Assembly (NCBI GenBank): GCA_017620655.1
Contig: JAGAUT010000004.1
Location: 1 to 62,782 of the forward strand
DNA: 62,782 nucleotides
Direction of reading: 5' to 3'
DNA from: Clostridia bacterium
GTDB taxonomy: Bacteria; Bacillota; Clostridia; Oscillospirales; CAG-382
Shown here: positions 37,129 through 49,460 of the stretch, in pieces
Layout: each line of letters opens with the position of its first letter
Numbering within the stretch: position 1 is the first letter of the stretch
Program-made: the position numbers and the translations under genes
Notes under the pieces: generated by a model
Told to the model about the DNA's origin: nothing
The model's database searches: none
Seen by the model: only the letters and a program-made list of their open reading frames with translations

Positions 37129-38295
37129 TTAGATTTCGGGGATAACAACTTCGATTTCGCGTCCAAGCTCGTGGCTCTTTGCAATACCGTCGATGATAGC
37201 CTGATTGTAGATAATCTGGCCGGAGGGTACTGTCGGGCCCTTGGAGGGATCGATGATGGAATCGAGGAAGCTTCTTATCTTCTTGTCAAAGAGGTCTCTG
37301 CTGTCGTGAAGGATGGGAAGCTTTGTTTCTGTTTCAAGACCTGCTACGTTCTTGTAGATAGTCATTTCGCCGCCGACAGAACCGTTCCAGCAGTCTGTGG
37401 AGGGGATTCTGAGACCGCCCTCTGTACCGAGGATGATTGTGTCGCCGGGTGTGTTGATGTTCATTGCCCATGCAATTCTGAAGTCGAGGATGATGTCGCC
37501 TTCAAGTCTTACGAATGCTGCTGCAAAGTCGTCAACACCGAAGATGTTGGCATATTCAGCAGGTCTGCCGCTTTCTGTAAATGTCTTGGGGTTCTTGCCG
37601 AAATGCGCCGACTTGTAACCCGAAACGGTTAAAGGCTTGGGATAGCCCACTGCATTGAGAACCATGTCAAGGCTGTAGCATCCGATGTCGCCGAGAGCAC
37701 CGATGCCTGCTGTATCCTTTTCAATAAATGTTGTACCGAAGGGTGTGGGGATACCGCGTCTTCTGCCGCCGCCTGTCTGGATGTAGTATACTTTACCGAG
37801 CTCGCCCGATTCTACAATCTTCTTAATCTGCTGCATATTGGGGTCAAGTCTTGGCTGGAAGCCGATAGTTAAAATCTTACCGCTCTTCTTTTCAGCCTTC
37901 ATAACTTCAACAGCTTCGTCGAGAGTTACCGTAAAGGGCTTTTCAAGCATTACATTGATGCCTGCTTCGAGTGCGTGAATAGCACAGGGAGCATGCTGAC
38001 AGTTGTAAGTACAGATGCTTACACCGTCAAGGTCCTTTTCGTTTGCTATCATTTCAACATCGCTGTTGTAGCATCTTGCTTCAACGCCGTACTTCTTGAA
38101 GAAAGCTTCAGCCTTGCCGGGAACGAGGTCTGCGCCTGCAACCACTTCAACGTCGGGCATATTGAGATAGCTTTCCATATGTGCATCGGCAATCCAGCCT
38201 GTACCGATAATACCGATTTTAAGCTTTCTGCCGCTTGTTTCTGTCTTTTTTTCTGCAACCTGATTGGGGTCGAGGTTTGTCTTTGAAATTGCCAT
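37129..38295 (-). CDS. Gfo/Idh/MocA family oxidoreductase
   Basis: 388 residues from ATG 38295, which has AGGAGG upstream; a longer frame was rejected. NAD(P)-dependent sugar or inositol dehydrogenase family: Rossmann motif IGIIGTGWIADAHMES near residue 26, VMLEKPFTV with the family EKP lysine, then GGGRRRGIPTP and DIGCYSLDM. It likely oxidises or epimerises a sugar released by the neighbouring glycosidases. Lies downstream of the GH78 gene on the same strand, with 120 bp between. Substrate unknown. Confidence 0.87.
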   Translation of the reverse strand: MAISKTNLDPNQVAEKKTETSGRKLKIGIIGTGWIADAHMESYLNMPDVEVVAGADLVPGKAEAFFKKYGVEARCYNSDVEMIANEKDLDGVSICTYNCQHAPCAIHALEAGINVMLEKPFTVTLDEAVEVMKAEKKSGKILTIGFQPRLDPNMQQIKKIVESGELGKVYYIQTGGGRRRGIPTPFGTTFIEKDTAGIGALGDIGCYSLDMVLNAVGYPKPLTVSGYKSAHFGKNPKTFTESGRPAEYANIFGVDDFAAAFVRLEGDIILDFRIAWAMNINTPGDTIILGTEGGLRIPSTDCWNGSVGGEMTIYKNVAGLETETKLPILHDSRDLFDKKIRSFLDSIIDPSKGPTVPSGQIIYNQAIIDGIAKSHELGREIEVVIPEI

Positions 38296-38415
38296 GAGTT
38301 CTTCCTCCTGAACGCAATATTTTTTGAAGAAATTTGTTTTCCTCACATACACACTTATGTTAAACCATGTTTGTGAAGTTGGTATTAACATTTTAACTTT
38401 TTTCAGCTTTTTAAA

Positions 38416-40620
38416 TTATAATTCTATCACATTTTCCCCTGCCGAGAGTTTCTTTTTTACTCCGCAGGCATCAAATGCTGCCTTTATTCCCTTGGGGATT
38501 GTAACAGTTATTTTTTTGCCCGAAATCTTAACGGAAATTCTTCCCTTGGGTACTGTGATGTAACCCTCAAGGTTCTGAAGCTCATCCACAAGACAGGGAC
38601 TGATTACGACATCCGTATAGCCGTAGGATTCCTTTGTCTGACGGATCCCGAGAAGATACTTGAAGAAGGATGAAACGGGTGCCGAGAACATGGGGTGATT
38701 GTGGCTTGCCATGCCTGTCATGTATTCCCAGAAGGTTGTTGCACCGCAGTCTTTCATATAGCCGTAGGATGCCTTTTCCTTGTGGCTTGTGAGAAGCTTA
38801 TAGGCAAGGTCAGCCTTGCCGTTTTCAAAAAGAACACGGATAAGTGCGTCTGCCGCAAAGATACCGCAGTCAAAACCGCCGTATTCGCTGTACTTCTTTA
38901 CCGTTTCATCAAGTGTTTTTTGTGTGCCGATGCCGATGTCAATGGCAAAGGAATTACCGCCCGAAAAGTCGTTGTAGAAGCAGTTGTTCATGGGTGACAT
39001 GTAGGCGGCACGCATAGCCTTCTTTGAAAATTCCGCCTTTTCACGGCACATTTTTGCGTACTTGGGATGACCGAGTGCCGTAGCAATTTCTTCCATACGC
39101 TGATAGTTCTTTACATAGAAATAGGTGTTTACATAGTTTGGACAGAGAAGCTGGTAGTTTTCTTCTTCATAAGGGAAGCCCCAGTCGCCGAGACACCAGC
39201 CTGTTTCTTCGTTTGTTGCAAAGCCGCACTCACATCTTGAGTCCATATACGCCATCCAGCGTGTCATATTGTGGAAATACTTTTCAATAACGGATTTATC
39301 TCCGTAGTACTTCCAGAGCTGATAGGGTACTTCTACGATTGCCGTACCCCAGCCGAGACCGCCTCCGCCGCCCTGATAGGGTGCTGTGTGGGGTACGTGG
39401 CCTGTGTACATATCCTGAGAATCGGCAATATCATCCAGCCATTTGAGATAAAATTCCTTAGACTCGACAAGATGTGTGCCAAGCTCGCATATAAGCTGAC
39501 CGTCGCCTGTGTATCCGAGTTTTTCTCTTGTGGGACAGTCAAAAGGAATACAGCCGTGAACATTGTCAAGGAAGGTTCTGACTGCTGCATCGTACATCCA
39601 GTTGAGGGTTTCGTTGTCACTATGGAAGTAGCTGTCAACCTTGAGGTCTGTGTGAACTACAACAGTTTCTATAGGCTCTGCATTTGTGGTGCAGGAGAAA
39701 TACCTGAAGCCGTGGTATGTAAAGTGCGGAACGAGAATTCTTCCTGAGCCGTCGGTAGTATATTCATCGCACTGCTTTTTCTTCCATAGGTGGATGTTAT
39801 CGCCGTATATTTCGCAGTTTTCGTCGATTTCCTCGGCGTGAATAAGCTTTACATATTCACCCTTCTTGTCGCACTTTACTCTGACGTAACCCGTAATATT
39901 TTCGCCGTTGTCGTATACGGCATAGTCGCCGAAGTTCTTGACGAGCTTTGGCTTTATTGTTCTTATAACCTTATCCGAGGGAAAATCCTGCAAGGAATAG
40001 TTTGTTTCGGGAACAAAGGCTTCGACGGAATTTTCAAGCTTTGAAATGTCGGAATCGGGAAGAAGAAGAGATGTGTCAAACACATTCAAATCCTGCTTTT
40101 CGCCGTAGAAAAGGTCATTTTCGAGAATATGGCTCTTTGTCCACTTCATGTTTTTGTCGGTATAGGAGGCAATAAACTCCTTACCGCCTTTTTTCTTCAT
40201 GGTGATTTCAAAGCACAGCTTTTCGTCGCCGTAGGGCTGACATTTTTCGTCGTGGTTACAGTCTATACAGTACCAGCCTTTGCCCACAAGCACGGCAACC
40301 CTGTTCTTGCCCTTTTTAAGATAGGGCATAAGGTCATACTTTAAGTAGTAGCTTCGCTTTGTTTCTTCGTTGTAGTAGATAAGACCTGCAATATGGGAAT
40401 TGTCTCTCTTGTGATAGTCGCTTGTTGCGGGGGCAAAGATGTCGTCAGATACCTTCTTGCCGTTTATGTACAGCTCAAAAAGACCGTAGCCGATGATGGA
40501 TATTTCACACTTTGAGATATTATCCGCCACCTCTAAATCCGATAGAAAATAGGGTGCTGTGCAGGTGCTGTCTGACGGTGAAATGTATTTTGCGTTTTTG
40601 AAAACCTGTGAGAATACCAT
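38416..40620 (-). CDS. Alpha-L-rhamnosidase, glycoside hydrolase family 78
   Basis: 734 residues. GH78 enzymes release terminal L-rhamnose by inversion. An N-terminal beta domain with GYGLFELYINGKKVSDDIFAP-like segments is followed by the (alpha/alpha)6 barrel, where DCPTREKLGYTGD (the family DCP.RE...TGD acidic motif) and ETGWCLGDWG supply catalytic acids. No signal peptide, hence probably cytoplasmic. GAGGT lies 7 nt before the ATG. The gap to the upstream beta-galactosidase gene holds repeat C. Confidence 0.9.
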   Translation of the reverse strand: MVFSQVFKNAKYISPSDSTCTAPYFLSDLEVADNISKCEISIIGYGLFELYINGKKVSDDIFAPATSDYHKRDNSHIAGLIYYNEETKRSYYLKYDLMPYLKKGKNRVAVLVGKGWYCIDCNHDEKCQPYGDEKLCFEITMKKKGGKEFIASYTDKNMKWTKSHILENDLFYGEKQDLNVFDTSLLLPDSDISKLENSVEAFVPETNYSLQDFPSDKVIRTIKPKLVKNFGDYAVYDNGENITGYVRVKCDKKGEYVKLIHAEEIDENCEIYGDNIHLWKKKQCDEYTTDGSGRILVPHFTYHGFRYFSCTTNAEPIETVVVHTDLKVDSYFHSDNETLNWMYDAAVRTFLDNVHGCIPFDCPTREKLGYTGDGQLICELGTHLVESKEFYLKWLDDIADSQDMYTGHVPHTAPYQGGGGGLGWGTAIVEVPYQLWKYYGDKSVIEKYFHNMTRWMAYMDSRCECGFATNEETGWCLGDWGFPYEEENYQLLCPNYVNTYFYVKNYQRMEEIATALGHPKYAKMCREKAEFSKKAMRAAYMSPMNNCFYNDFSGGNSFAIDIGIGTQKTLDETVKKYSEYGGFDCGIFAADALIRVLFENGKADLAYKLLTSHKEKASYGYMKDCGATTFWEYMTGMASHNHPMFSAPVSSFFKYLLGIRQTKESYGYTDVVISPCLVDELQNLEGYITVPKGRISVKISGKKITVTIPKGIKAAFDACGVKKKLSAGENVIEL

Positions 40621-40638
40621 GTCTTTTACCTCGTTTTT

Positions 40639-40884
40639 ACAATCCCTCAGTCACTTCGTGACAGCTTTCAGCCCTGCTCGCAAGCAAGCTTACTCACCGC
40701 TTTGGCTAAAAACAACCACATCGGGTTGTTTTCTTGACGCGTCGCGCCCTTTGCACAAGGGAGCCGAAGTCACGGTTTGCAACAAGGGTGAAATGTTAAT
40801 GTGTTGTTTTCGGTTTGTGTTTATCAGCCTCCCTTGTGTAAAGGGAGGTGGGTTTTGCTGTAGAGCAAAACTCGGAGGGATTGT
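40639..40884. repeat. Palindromic repeat C, copy 1
   Basis: About 246 bp with terminal inverted repeats ACAATCCCTC / GAGGGATTGT and internal palindromes such as CCCTTTGCACAAGGG and CTCCCTTGTGTAAAGGGAG. A shorter relative is at 55116-55234. It lies exactly between the stop of the GH2 gene and the GH78 gene. Confidence 0.85.
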
Positions 40885-43932
<3,048 letters not shown>

Positions 43933-43955
43933 TTATAAGAAATATATACAAAATT

Positions 43956-43984
43956 ATTATATCAAGCGGCAGGAAACTTGTCAA
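43956..43984 (-). promoter_or_regulatory. Promoter of the beta-galactosidase gene
   Basis: Minus strand: TTGACA (43984-43979), 17-bp spacer, TATAAT (43961-43956). Confidence 0.88.
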
Positions 43985-44017
43985 TCGGTATGATGTTTTT
44001 TCTTTGTTTTTTTGGGC

Positions 44018-44056
44018 AAAAAAACACCCTCGGAAAGAGCTTTTCATTCCGAGAGT
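44018..44056 (-). terminator. Terminator of the activase-related gene
   Basis: ACTCTCGGAA pairs with TTCCGAGGGT across 44056-44026 (minus strand, one G-U), followed by a T7 run at 44024-44018. Confidence 0.8.
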
Positions 44057-44065
44057 ATTACGTAT

Positions 44066-45346
44066 TTATTTTTGGAACATGGGTCGTTTGTCCTGTGTGA
44101 CAACGGCGGTTGACAGCATGAGCTTTATTCTGTTTTCCTGATTGATTTTTGTAGCACCCGAATCGTAGTCGATTGCTACGATATTAGCCTTCGGATACTT
44201 TTCCTTGATAGGTTTCATCATGCCCTTGCCGACAATGTGATTGGGAAGACAGCCGAAGGGCTGAGTGCAGACAATGTTTTGCGCACCCTCATGGATAAGC
44301 TCAATCATTTCAGCCGTCAGAAGCCAGCCCTCGCCCATTTTTACGCCGAGACTTATAACCTCTTCTGCAAGAGGCGGTATTTCCTTGAACGGCATGGGCG
44401 GATTAAACGAGCCTTCCTGCTTTATTGCATTTATAAGATCCTGCTGGAAAGAAGCAAAAAGCTCAAGCAGTACCTTGTAGATTATTGCCGACTTTTTGTT
44501 GTAGCCGTAGAGCTTTCTGTCAATAAGTGCGTTGTACATGGTGTAGAGACAGAAGTCTAAAAGTCCCGGTACTACTACCTCTGCACCCTCGGAAACGAGA
44601 AAGTCTTCAAGATTGTTATTGCCTAAGGGCGAGAATTTTACGAAGATTTCACCCACAATGCCGACCTTTGGCTTTGGAGTACCCTGCTTTGGAATTTTTG
44701 CAAAGTCCTCTATTATAAGGCGGTAGTTTTGTTTTGCCGTCTTTCTTGAAAGCTTGCCTGTTGTCATCTGGCGTGTAAGACGTTCTGTCCACCTGTCGGC
44801 AAGTGCCTCGCTGTCGCCTGCATTTACTTCATAGGGCTTTGACTGATTAACCAAGTCCATCATCAGATCGCCGTAGCATATGGCATATGCCAGCCTGTGA
44901 AGAATGGGCATGGTGATTTTGAAGGCGCTTTCCTTTTCGAGTCCCGAAAAGTTGAGAGACACTACGGGAATGTAGCCGTAGCCTGCCTTTTCGAGAGCTT
45001 TTCTCAAGAGGTGTATATAGTTTGAGGCTCTGCAGCCGCCGCCCGTCTGGGTTATCATAAGCGCAACCTTATGTTTGTCAAATTTTCCGCTGTTCAAGGC
45101 ATCAATCATCTGACCGATAACAAGCTGGGCAGGGTAGCAGGTGTCGTTGTGAACGTATTTTAGACCTTCATTTATGACATTCTGCCCCATATTATCAAGC
45201 AGATGTGTCTTATAGCCGTAGGCATTGAGAATACCAAGCATTATCTTGAAATGTCTCGGCAGCATGGTCGGCACAAGAATTGTATAATCCTTCTTCATCT
45301 CTTCGGTGAAGATGGGATATTTTCGTATGTATTTTTCGTTGGTCAT
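44066..45346 (-). CDS. 2-hydroxyacyl-CoA dehydratase (HgdB)-like / activase-related protein
   Basis: 426 residues. It resembles the stand-alone partner of large BcrA/BadF-type activases: LVPTMLPRHFKIM, a CYPAQLVIGQ segment with conserved Cys, TQTGGGCRASNYIHLLRKAL and CTQPFGCLPNHIVGKGM. The Cys residues probably hold an Fe-S cluster. With the 990-residue protein just upstream it likely forms an ATP-driven electron-transfer pair; the reduced target is not known. No acyl-CoA dehydratase or CoA-transferase genes lie nearby, so a role in amino-acid fermentation cannot be claimed. Confidence 0.78.
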   Translation of the reverse strand: MTNEKYIRKYPIFTEEMKKDYTILVPTMLPRHFKIMLGILNAYGYKTHLLDNMGQNVINEGLKYVHNDTCYPAQLVIGQMIDALNSGKFDKHKVALMITQTGGGCRASNYIHLLRKALEKAGYGYIPVVSLNFSGLEKESAFKITMPILHRLAYAICYGDLMMDLVNQSKPYEVNAGDSEALADRWTERLTRQMTTGKLSRKTAKQNYRLIIEDFAKIPKQGTPKPKVGIVGEIFVKFSPLGNNNLEDFLVSEGAEVVVPGLLDFCLYTMYNALIDRKLYGYNKKSAIIYKVLLELFASFQQDLINAIKQEGSFNPPMPFKEIPPLAEEVISLGVKMGEGWLLTAEMIELIHEGAQNIVCTQPFGCLPNHIVGKGMMKPIKEKYPKANIVAIDYDSGATKINQENRIKLMLSTAVVTQDKRPMFQK

Positions 45347-45363
45347 ACTATCATCCTTTTAAA

Positions 45364-45391
45364 AGTTAGGAGTTAGGAGTTAGGAGTTAGG
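45364..45391. repeat. Heptamer tandem repeat
   Basis: Four perfect tandem copies of AGTTAGG between the two activase genes, directly before stem-loop copy A8. Confidence 0.9.
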
Positions 45392-45397
45392 AATGAG

Positions 45398-45502
45398 TTT
45401 GGTCGGTTGGATTTATGCCGACCAAACGGGGTTGTTTGTGCGACACAAAAGGTTTGTTTGGCACGAGCGTTGCCCGTGAATTGCCAGCGGTGGCTCACCG
45501 CT
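45398..45502 (+). repeat. Covarying stem-loop repeat, copy A8
   Basis: Hairpin TTTGGTCGG (45398-45406) with CCGACCAAA (45418-45426), core GTGCGACACAAAAGG, terminal hairpin GCGGTG-gct-CACCGC (45487-45501). It ends 5 bp from the stop of the 990-residue gene on the other strand. Confidence 0.8.
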
Positions 45503-45506
45503 TCAA

Positions 45507-48479
45507 TTATTTGTTTCTTTCATTGAGGGCACCTATAAGGCTTCGGAGTCTTATCTTTACTGCACCCATGTTTGTGATTTCGTCAATCTTAATCTGGGTG
45601 TAGAGCTTTCCGCCCTGTTCAAGAATATCACGTGTTTCGTCGGTGGTGACGGCATCAACGCCGCAACCGAAGTATACAAGCTGGCAAAGCTCGGCATCCT
45701 CATTTTCTGTTATGAATTTTGCCGCATTGTATAGCCTTGAATGGTATGTCCACTGGTTGAGAACGTTGACATTGGGCTTCTCGCTTGCCTTTTTCCATAC
45801 GCTGTCCTCGCTGACAACCACAAAGCTGAGGGACTCGCATAATTTGTCAATACCGTGACCCGTTTCCATGTCGATGTTGTAGGGTCTGCCTGCAAGGACA
45901 AGAATGCGTCTTGAGTTCCTTCTTGCAAATTCTATAGCCATTTCGCCTTCGTTTTCAATGGCTGTCATGTATTTTTCGTGTGCTTCATATCCGCATCTGA
46001 CAGCCGCTTTTACATCCGACTTTGAGATGTCGGTAAAGTATGTTTTAAGGTAGTCGTAAAGTCCCCTTGCAAGCTCCTTTTCGTTACTTATGTTGAGGTA
46101 GGGATAGAGGAAGGTGGTTTCTTTCAGCGAATCCATGTTGGAGTGTAAAAGCTCGGAATAGTATGCAACAACGGGACAGTTGAAGTGATTGTCCGCCGCC
46201 TTTTCGTCAAAGTTGTATGTAAGACAGGGGTAGAATATGGCATCAACGCCGAGACCGACAAGCTTCTCAATGTGTCCGTGCATGATTTTTGCGGGATAGC
46301 ATGCCGTGTCGGAGGGTATGCTGTTCTGACCGAGGGAGTAAATTTCTCGGCTTGACATTCCCGAAAGAACCACGTTAAAACCGAGACGGGTGAAAATTGC
46401 GTGCCAGAAAGGTGCCAGCTCGTACATTCCAAGCCCGAGAGGGAAGCCGACGCTTCTCTTTGCCGAGGGCGTTTCGGGAAGCGAAAGAATGTAATCTCTC
46501 TTGAACTGATGCACGTTGGGGACATCTTCGATAGGTTTTGTGCCTCCGAGCCCCTTTTCGCACTTGTTGCCCGAGATGAACTTTTTGCCGTCGGAAAATG
46601 TGTTGACGGTAAGAGAACAGTTGTTGGTACAGCCGCGACAGGTTGCACTCTTTGAAGTATGCGTAAACTCAGAGAGAGCCTCTTTTGTTATTATGGAAGA
46701 TTCGCCCTGTATGTTGCTCTTTGCATAAAGTGCCGCACCGAAGGCGCCCATAAGACCTGCAATTGAGGGACGTATTACGTTGTGTCCTATTTCCTTTTCA
46801 AAGGCACGAAGTACCGCATCGTTGTAGAAGGTGCCGCCCTGAACGACGATGTTTTCGCCAAGCTCCGAGGCTGAGTTTGCCCTTATTACCTTGTAAATTG
46901 CATTCTTTACAACGCTGACCGAAAGACCTGCCGAAATGTCGGCAACATCCGCACCGTCCTTCTGCGCCTGCTTTACCGAGGAGTTCATGAAGACTGTGCA
47001 GCGTGTACCCAGCTGTACCGGCTTCTCAGCAAAAAGAGCCATCTTTGAAAAGTCGGATACCCCGTACCCCAGGCTCTTTGAAAAGGTCTCGAGGAAGGAG
47101 CCGCAACCCGATGAGCATGCCTCGTTCAGCATGATGGAATCAATGGAGTTGTTTCTGACCTTGAAGCATTTGATGTCCTGACCGCCGATGTCTAAGATAA
47201 AGTCGACGTCCGGCTTGAAATGCTTTGCCGCACCGAAGTGTGCCATGGTTTCGACTATGCCGAAGTCGATGCCGAAGGCGTGCTTTATAAGCTCCTCGCC
47301 GTAGCCTGTAACGGCAGAAGAAGCTATTTTGATTCTGTCGCCACAAAGGGAATATATCTTTTCAAGCTGTCCCCTTACGATTTCAACGGGCTCACCCTTG
47401 TTGGAGTCGTAAAATGAGTACAGAATGCCGCAGTCATCATCAATGAGCGTAAGCTTTGTGGTGGTGCTTCCGCAGTCTATGCCGAGATGGGCGTTTCCTG
47501 TATAAGAGGAGATGTCCTTTTGTTCGACGGCTGCCTTTTTGTGCCTGTCGGAGAATTCTATATATTCGTCCTTGGTGCTGAATAAAGGCTCTAAGGTCTG
47601 CACACTGCTTGCCGCCGCCTTTGCCTTTTCGATTCTTTCGCAAAGCTCGTTATAGCTGAAGCTCACATCCTGCTTTGAGGCGTAGATTGATGCACCGAGG
47701 GCAACAGACACCTTTGCGTATTTCGGAAAAACGGTGTTTTCCTCCGAGAGATGCAGTGTTTCGACAAATCGTTTTTTGAGACCTTTATTGAAGCTGATAG
47801 GCCCGCCGAGGAACATGACCTTGCCCTCGATTTTTCTGCCCTGTGCAAGACCTGCGATTGTCTGGTTTACAACAGATTGATAGATGCTCGCCGCAATGTC
47901 CTCTTTTCTTGCACCCTGATTTAAAAGGGGCTGAATGTCGGTCTTTGCAAATACTCCGCAACGGGAGGCAATGGGGTAAATCTTTTTGCAGTCGAGGGAT
48001 AAATCGTCAAGCTCGTCGGGTGAAACGTCAAGAAGTGTAGCCATCTGGTCGATAAAAGCACCCGTTCCGCCTGCACATGTGCCGTTCATTCTCTGGTCAA
48101 TGCCGCCGTCAAAGAAGATGATTTTTGCATCCTCGCCGCCAAGCTCTATTACAACGTTTACGTCGGGGGCGATGTTCTTTGCCATCTCTGCCGTGGCAAA
48201 CACCTCCTGAACAAAGGGAATGTCCGCTTCCTCTGCAAGACCGAGACCTGCCGAGCCGCTTATTGCCGCCTTTATTGTTTTGCCTTCGAGATAGGGACGG
48301 GCTTCTTTTACAAGCTCCAGGGTTTTTGCCCTTACCATGGAAAAGTGTCGTTCGTACTTTTCAAAGAGAAGCTTGCTTCCGTCAAGAACCACTATCTTTG
48401 CCGTGGTCGAGCCTATATCTATACCGAGTTTTATGAAATTTTCGTTTTGTGGGCGGGTAAATTCTGTCATATCTGCCAT
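45507..48479 (-). CDS. Acyl-CoA dehydratase activase, double BcrAD/BadFG ATPase domains plus DUF2229
   Basis: 990 residues. Two ASKHA ATPase domains: the first with LGIDIGSTTAKIVVLDG (about 18-34) and GGEDAKIIFF...NGTCAGGTGAF, the second with LGIDCGSTTTKLTLIDD and ILDIGGQDIK...NEACSSGCGSF. The Cys in each CAGGTG/CSSGCG loop is the known 4Fe-4S ligand. A Cys cluster CRGCTNNCSL and a DUF2229/HgdB-like region follow. Such ATPases fire low-potential electrons into 2-hydroxyacyl-CoA dehydratases or double-cubane proteins. Start 48479 after GGAGG. Operon with the 44066 gene, separated by repeat A8. Confidence 0.9.
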   Translation of the reverse strand: MADMTEFTRPQNENFIKLGIDIGSTTAKIVVLDGSKLLFEKYERHFSMVRAKTLELVKEARPYLEGKTIKAAISGSAGLGLAEEADIPFVQEVFATAEMAKNIAPDVNVVIELGGEDAKIIFFDGGIDQRMNGTCAGGTGAFIDQMATLLDVSPDELDDLSLDCKKIYPIASRCGVFAKTDIQPLLNQGARKEDIAASIYQSVVNQTIAGLAQGRKIEGKVMFLGGPISFNKGLKKRFVETLHLSEENTVFPKYAKVSVALGASIYASKQDVSFSYNELCERIEKAKAAASSVQTLEPLFSTKDEYIEFSDRHKKAAVEQKDISSYTGNAHLGIDCGSTTTKLTLIDDDCGILYSFYDSNKGEPVEIVRGQLEKIYSLCGDRIKIASSAVTGYGEELIKHAFGIDFGIVETMAHFGAAKHFKPDVDFILDIGGQDIKCFKVRNNSIDSIMLNEACSSGCGSFLETFSKSLGYGVSDFSKMALFAEKPVQLGTRCTVFMNSSVKQAQKDGADVADISAGLSVSVVKNAIYKVIRANSASELGENIVVQGGTFYNDAVLRAFEKEIGHNVIRPSIAGLMGAFGAALYAKSNIQGESSIITKEALSEFTHTSKSATCRGCTNNCSLTVNTFSDGKKFISGNKCEKGLGGTKPIEDVPNVHQFKRDYILSLPETPSAKRSVGFPLGLGMYELAPFWHAIFTRLGFNVVLSGMSSREIYSLGQNSIPSDTACYPAKIMHGHIEKLVGLGVDAIFYPCLTYNFDEKAADNHFNCPVVAYYSELLHSNMDSLKETTFLYPYLNISNEKELARGLYDYLKTYFTDISKSDVKAAVRCGYEAHEKYMTAIENEGEMAIEFARRNSRRILVLAGRPYNIDMETGHGIDKLCESLSFVVVSEDSVWKKASEKPNVNVLNQWTYHSRLYNAAKFITENEDAELCQLVYFGCGVDAVTTDETRDILEQGGKLYTQIKIDEITNMGAVKIRLRSLIGALNERNK

Positions 48480-48605
48480 TTCTTTTCCTCCGCGAATCAG
48501 GTGTATGTAATGTCGGAATATGAAAAGTTTTCTACCTATTTATATTATATCGTCGGGAACAATTCAACAGAATGTTTGAAATTTGGCGTAAACAATTTAT
48601 AAACT

Positions 48606-48635
48606 AAAAAATGTCCCATACACCGGGTATGGGAC
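48606..48635 (-). terminator. Terminator of the zinc transporter operon
   Basis: GTCCCATAC / GTATGGGAC (48613-48621 with 48627-48635), followed on the minus strand by a T-run at 48611-48606. Confidence 0.88.
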
Positions 48636-48641
48636 GAATTT

Positions 48642-49460
48642 CTAGCTATTCTTGATTTTTCCGACAATCCAAAAGATGACAAATGCAACAATATTGGAAA
48701 TAACAATGCTTGCACCCGTCGGCAAATCGTAGAGGACAGAGGCACAGATTCCGAATAAAAAGCACACCGCCGAGACAATTCCCGAAGTGATAACAACGCT
48801 TCTGAAGGTTTTGCAGACACGCATTGATGTGAGGGAGGGGAATATGACAAGGCTGGAAATCAACAGTGCGCCCATAAGTCTCATGCCGAGAACTATCACA
48901 AGGGAGGTGAGAACTGCAACGAGGGCATTGTAAACTCCCGCCTTTACGCCCACAGCCTTTGCAAAGCTTTCGTCAAAGGTGACGGCGAAAATTCTGTTGT
49001 AGAAAAGAATGAACAGTATAAGCACGGGGATTGACACGGCAAGGCTTACTATTACGTCGCTCTTCGAGAGACCGAGGATTGTGCCGAACATATAGCTGTT
49101 GAAGTCCTGATTCATGCCCGTAGTTAAGGATGAAGCAACAACGCCTATGGCAAGTGCACCCGTTGATACAAGAGCCACCGCCGCATCCCCTTTTATTTCA
49201 CTGCTTTCACCGAGTCTTAGCAGTAGAAATGCCGCAATTACGACAACGGGAATTGCAACCGCCAAAGGTGCAAAGTTCAGTGCCGATGCCACGACTACCG
49301 CACCGAAGCCCACATGGGAAAGACCGTCGCCTATCATGGAATAGCGTTTGAGCACAAGGCTGACGCCGAGAAGGGCTGCACATACCGATATAACAATGCC
49401 GCCAAATACTGCCCTTTGCATAAAGGGCTGGGAGAACATGAGAACAAGTGTGTCAAGCAT
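48642..49460 (-). CDS. znuB: Metal (zinc) ABC transporter permease
   Basis: 272 residues, about eight hydrophobic segments. Typical ZnuB/AdcB features: KRYSMIGDGLSHVGFGAV near residue 40 and GDAAVALVSTGALAIGVV. It forms the membrane channel for zinc uptake with the ATPase and binding lipoprotein upstream. ATG 49460 was chosen because GGAGG lies 8 nt before it; an in-frame GTG at 49469 sits on the ribosome binding site itself. It overlaps the ATPase gene by 8 bp. Confidence 0.92.
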   Translation of the reverse strand: MLDTLVLMFSQPFMQRAVFGGIVISVCAALLGVSLVLKRYSMIGDGLSHVGFGAVVVASALNFAPLAVAIPVVVIAAFLLLRLGESSEIKGDAAVALVSTGALAIGVVASSLTTGMNQDFNSYMFGTILGLSKSDVIVSLAVSIPVLILFILFYNRIFAVTFDESFAKAVGVKAGVYNALVAVLTSLVIVLGMRLMGALLISSLVIFPSLTSMRVCKTFRSVVITSGIVSAVCFLFGICASVLYDLPTGASIVISNIVAFVIFWIVGKIKNS

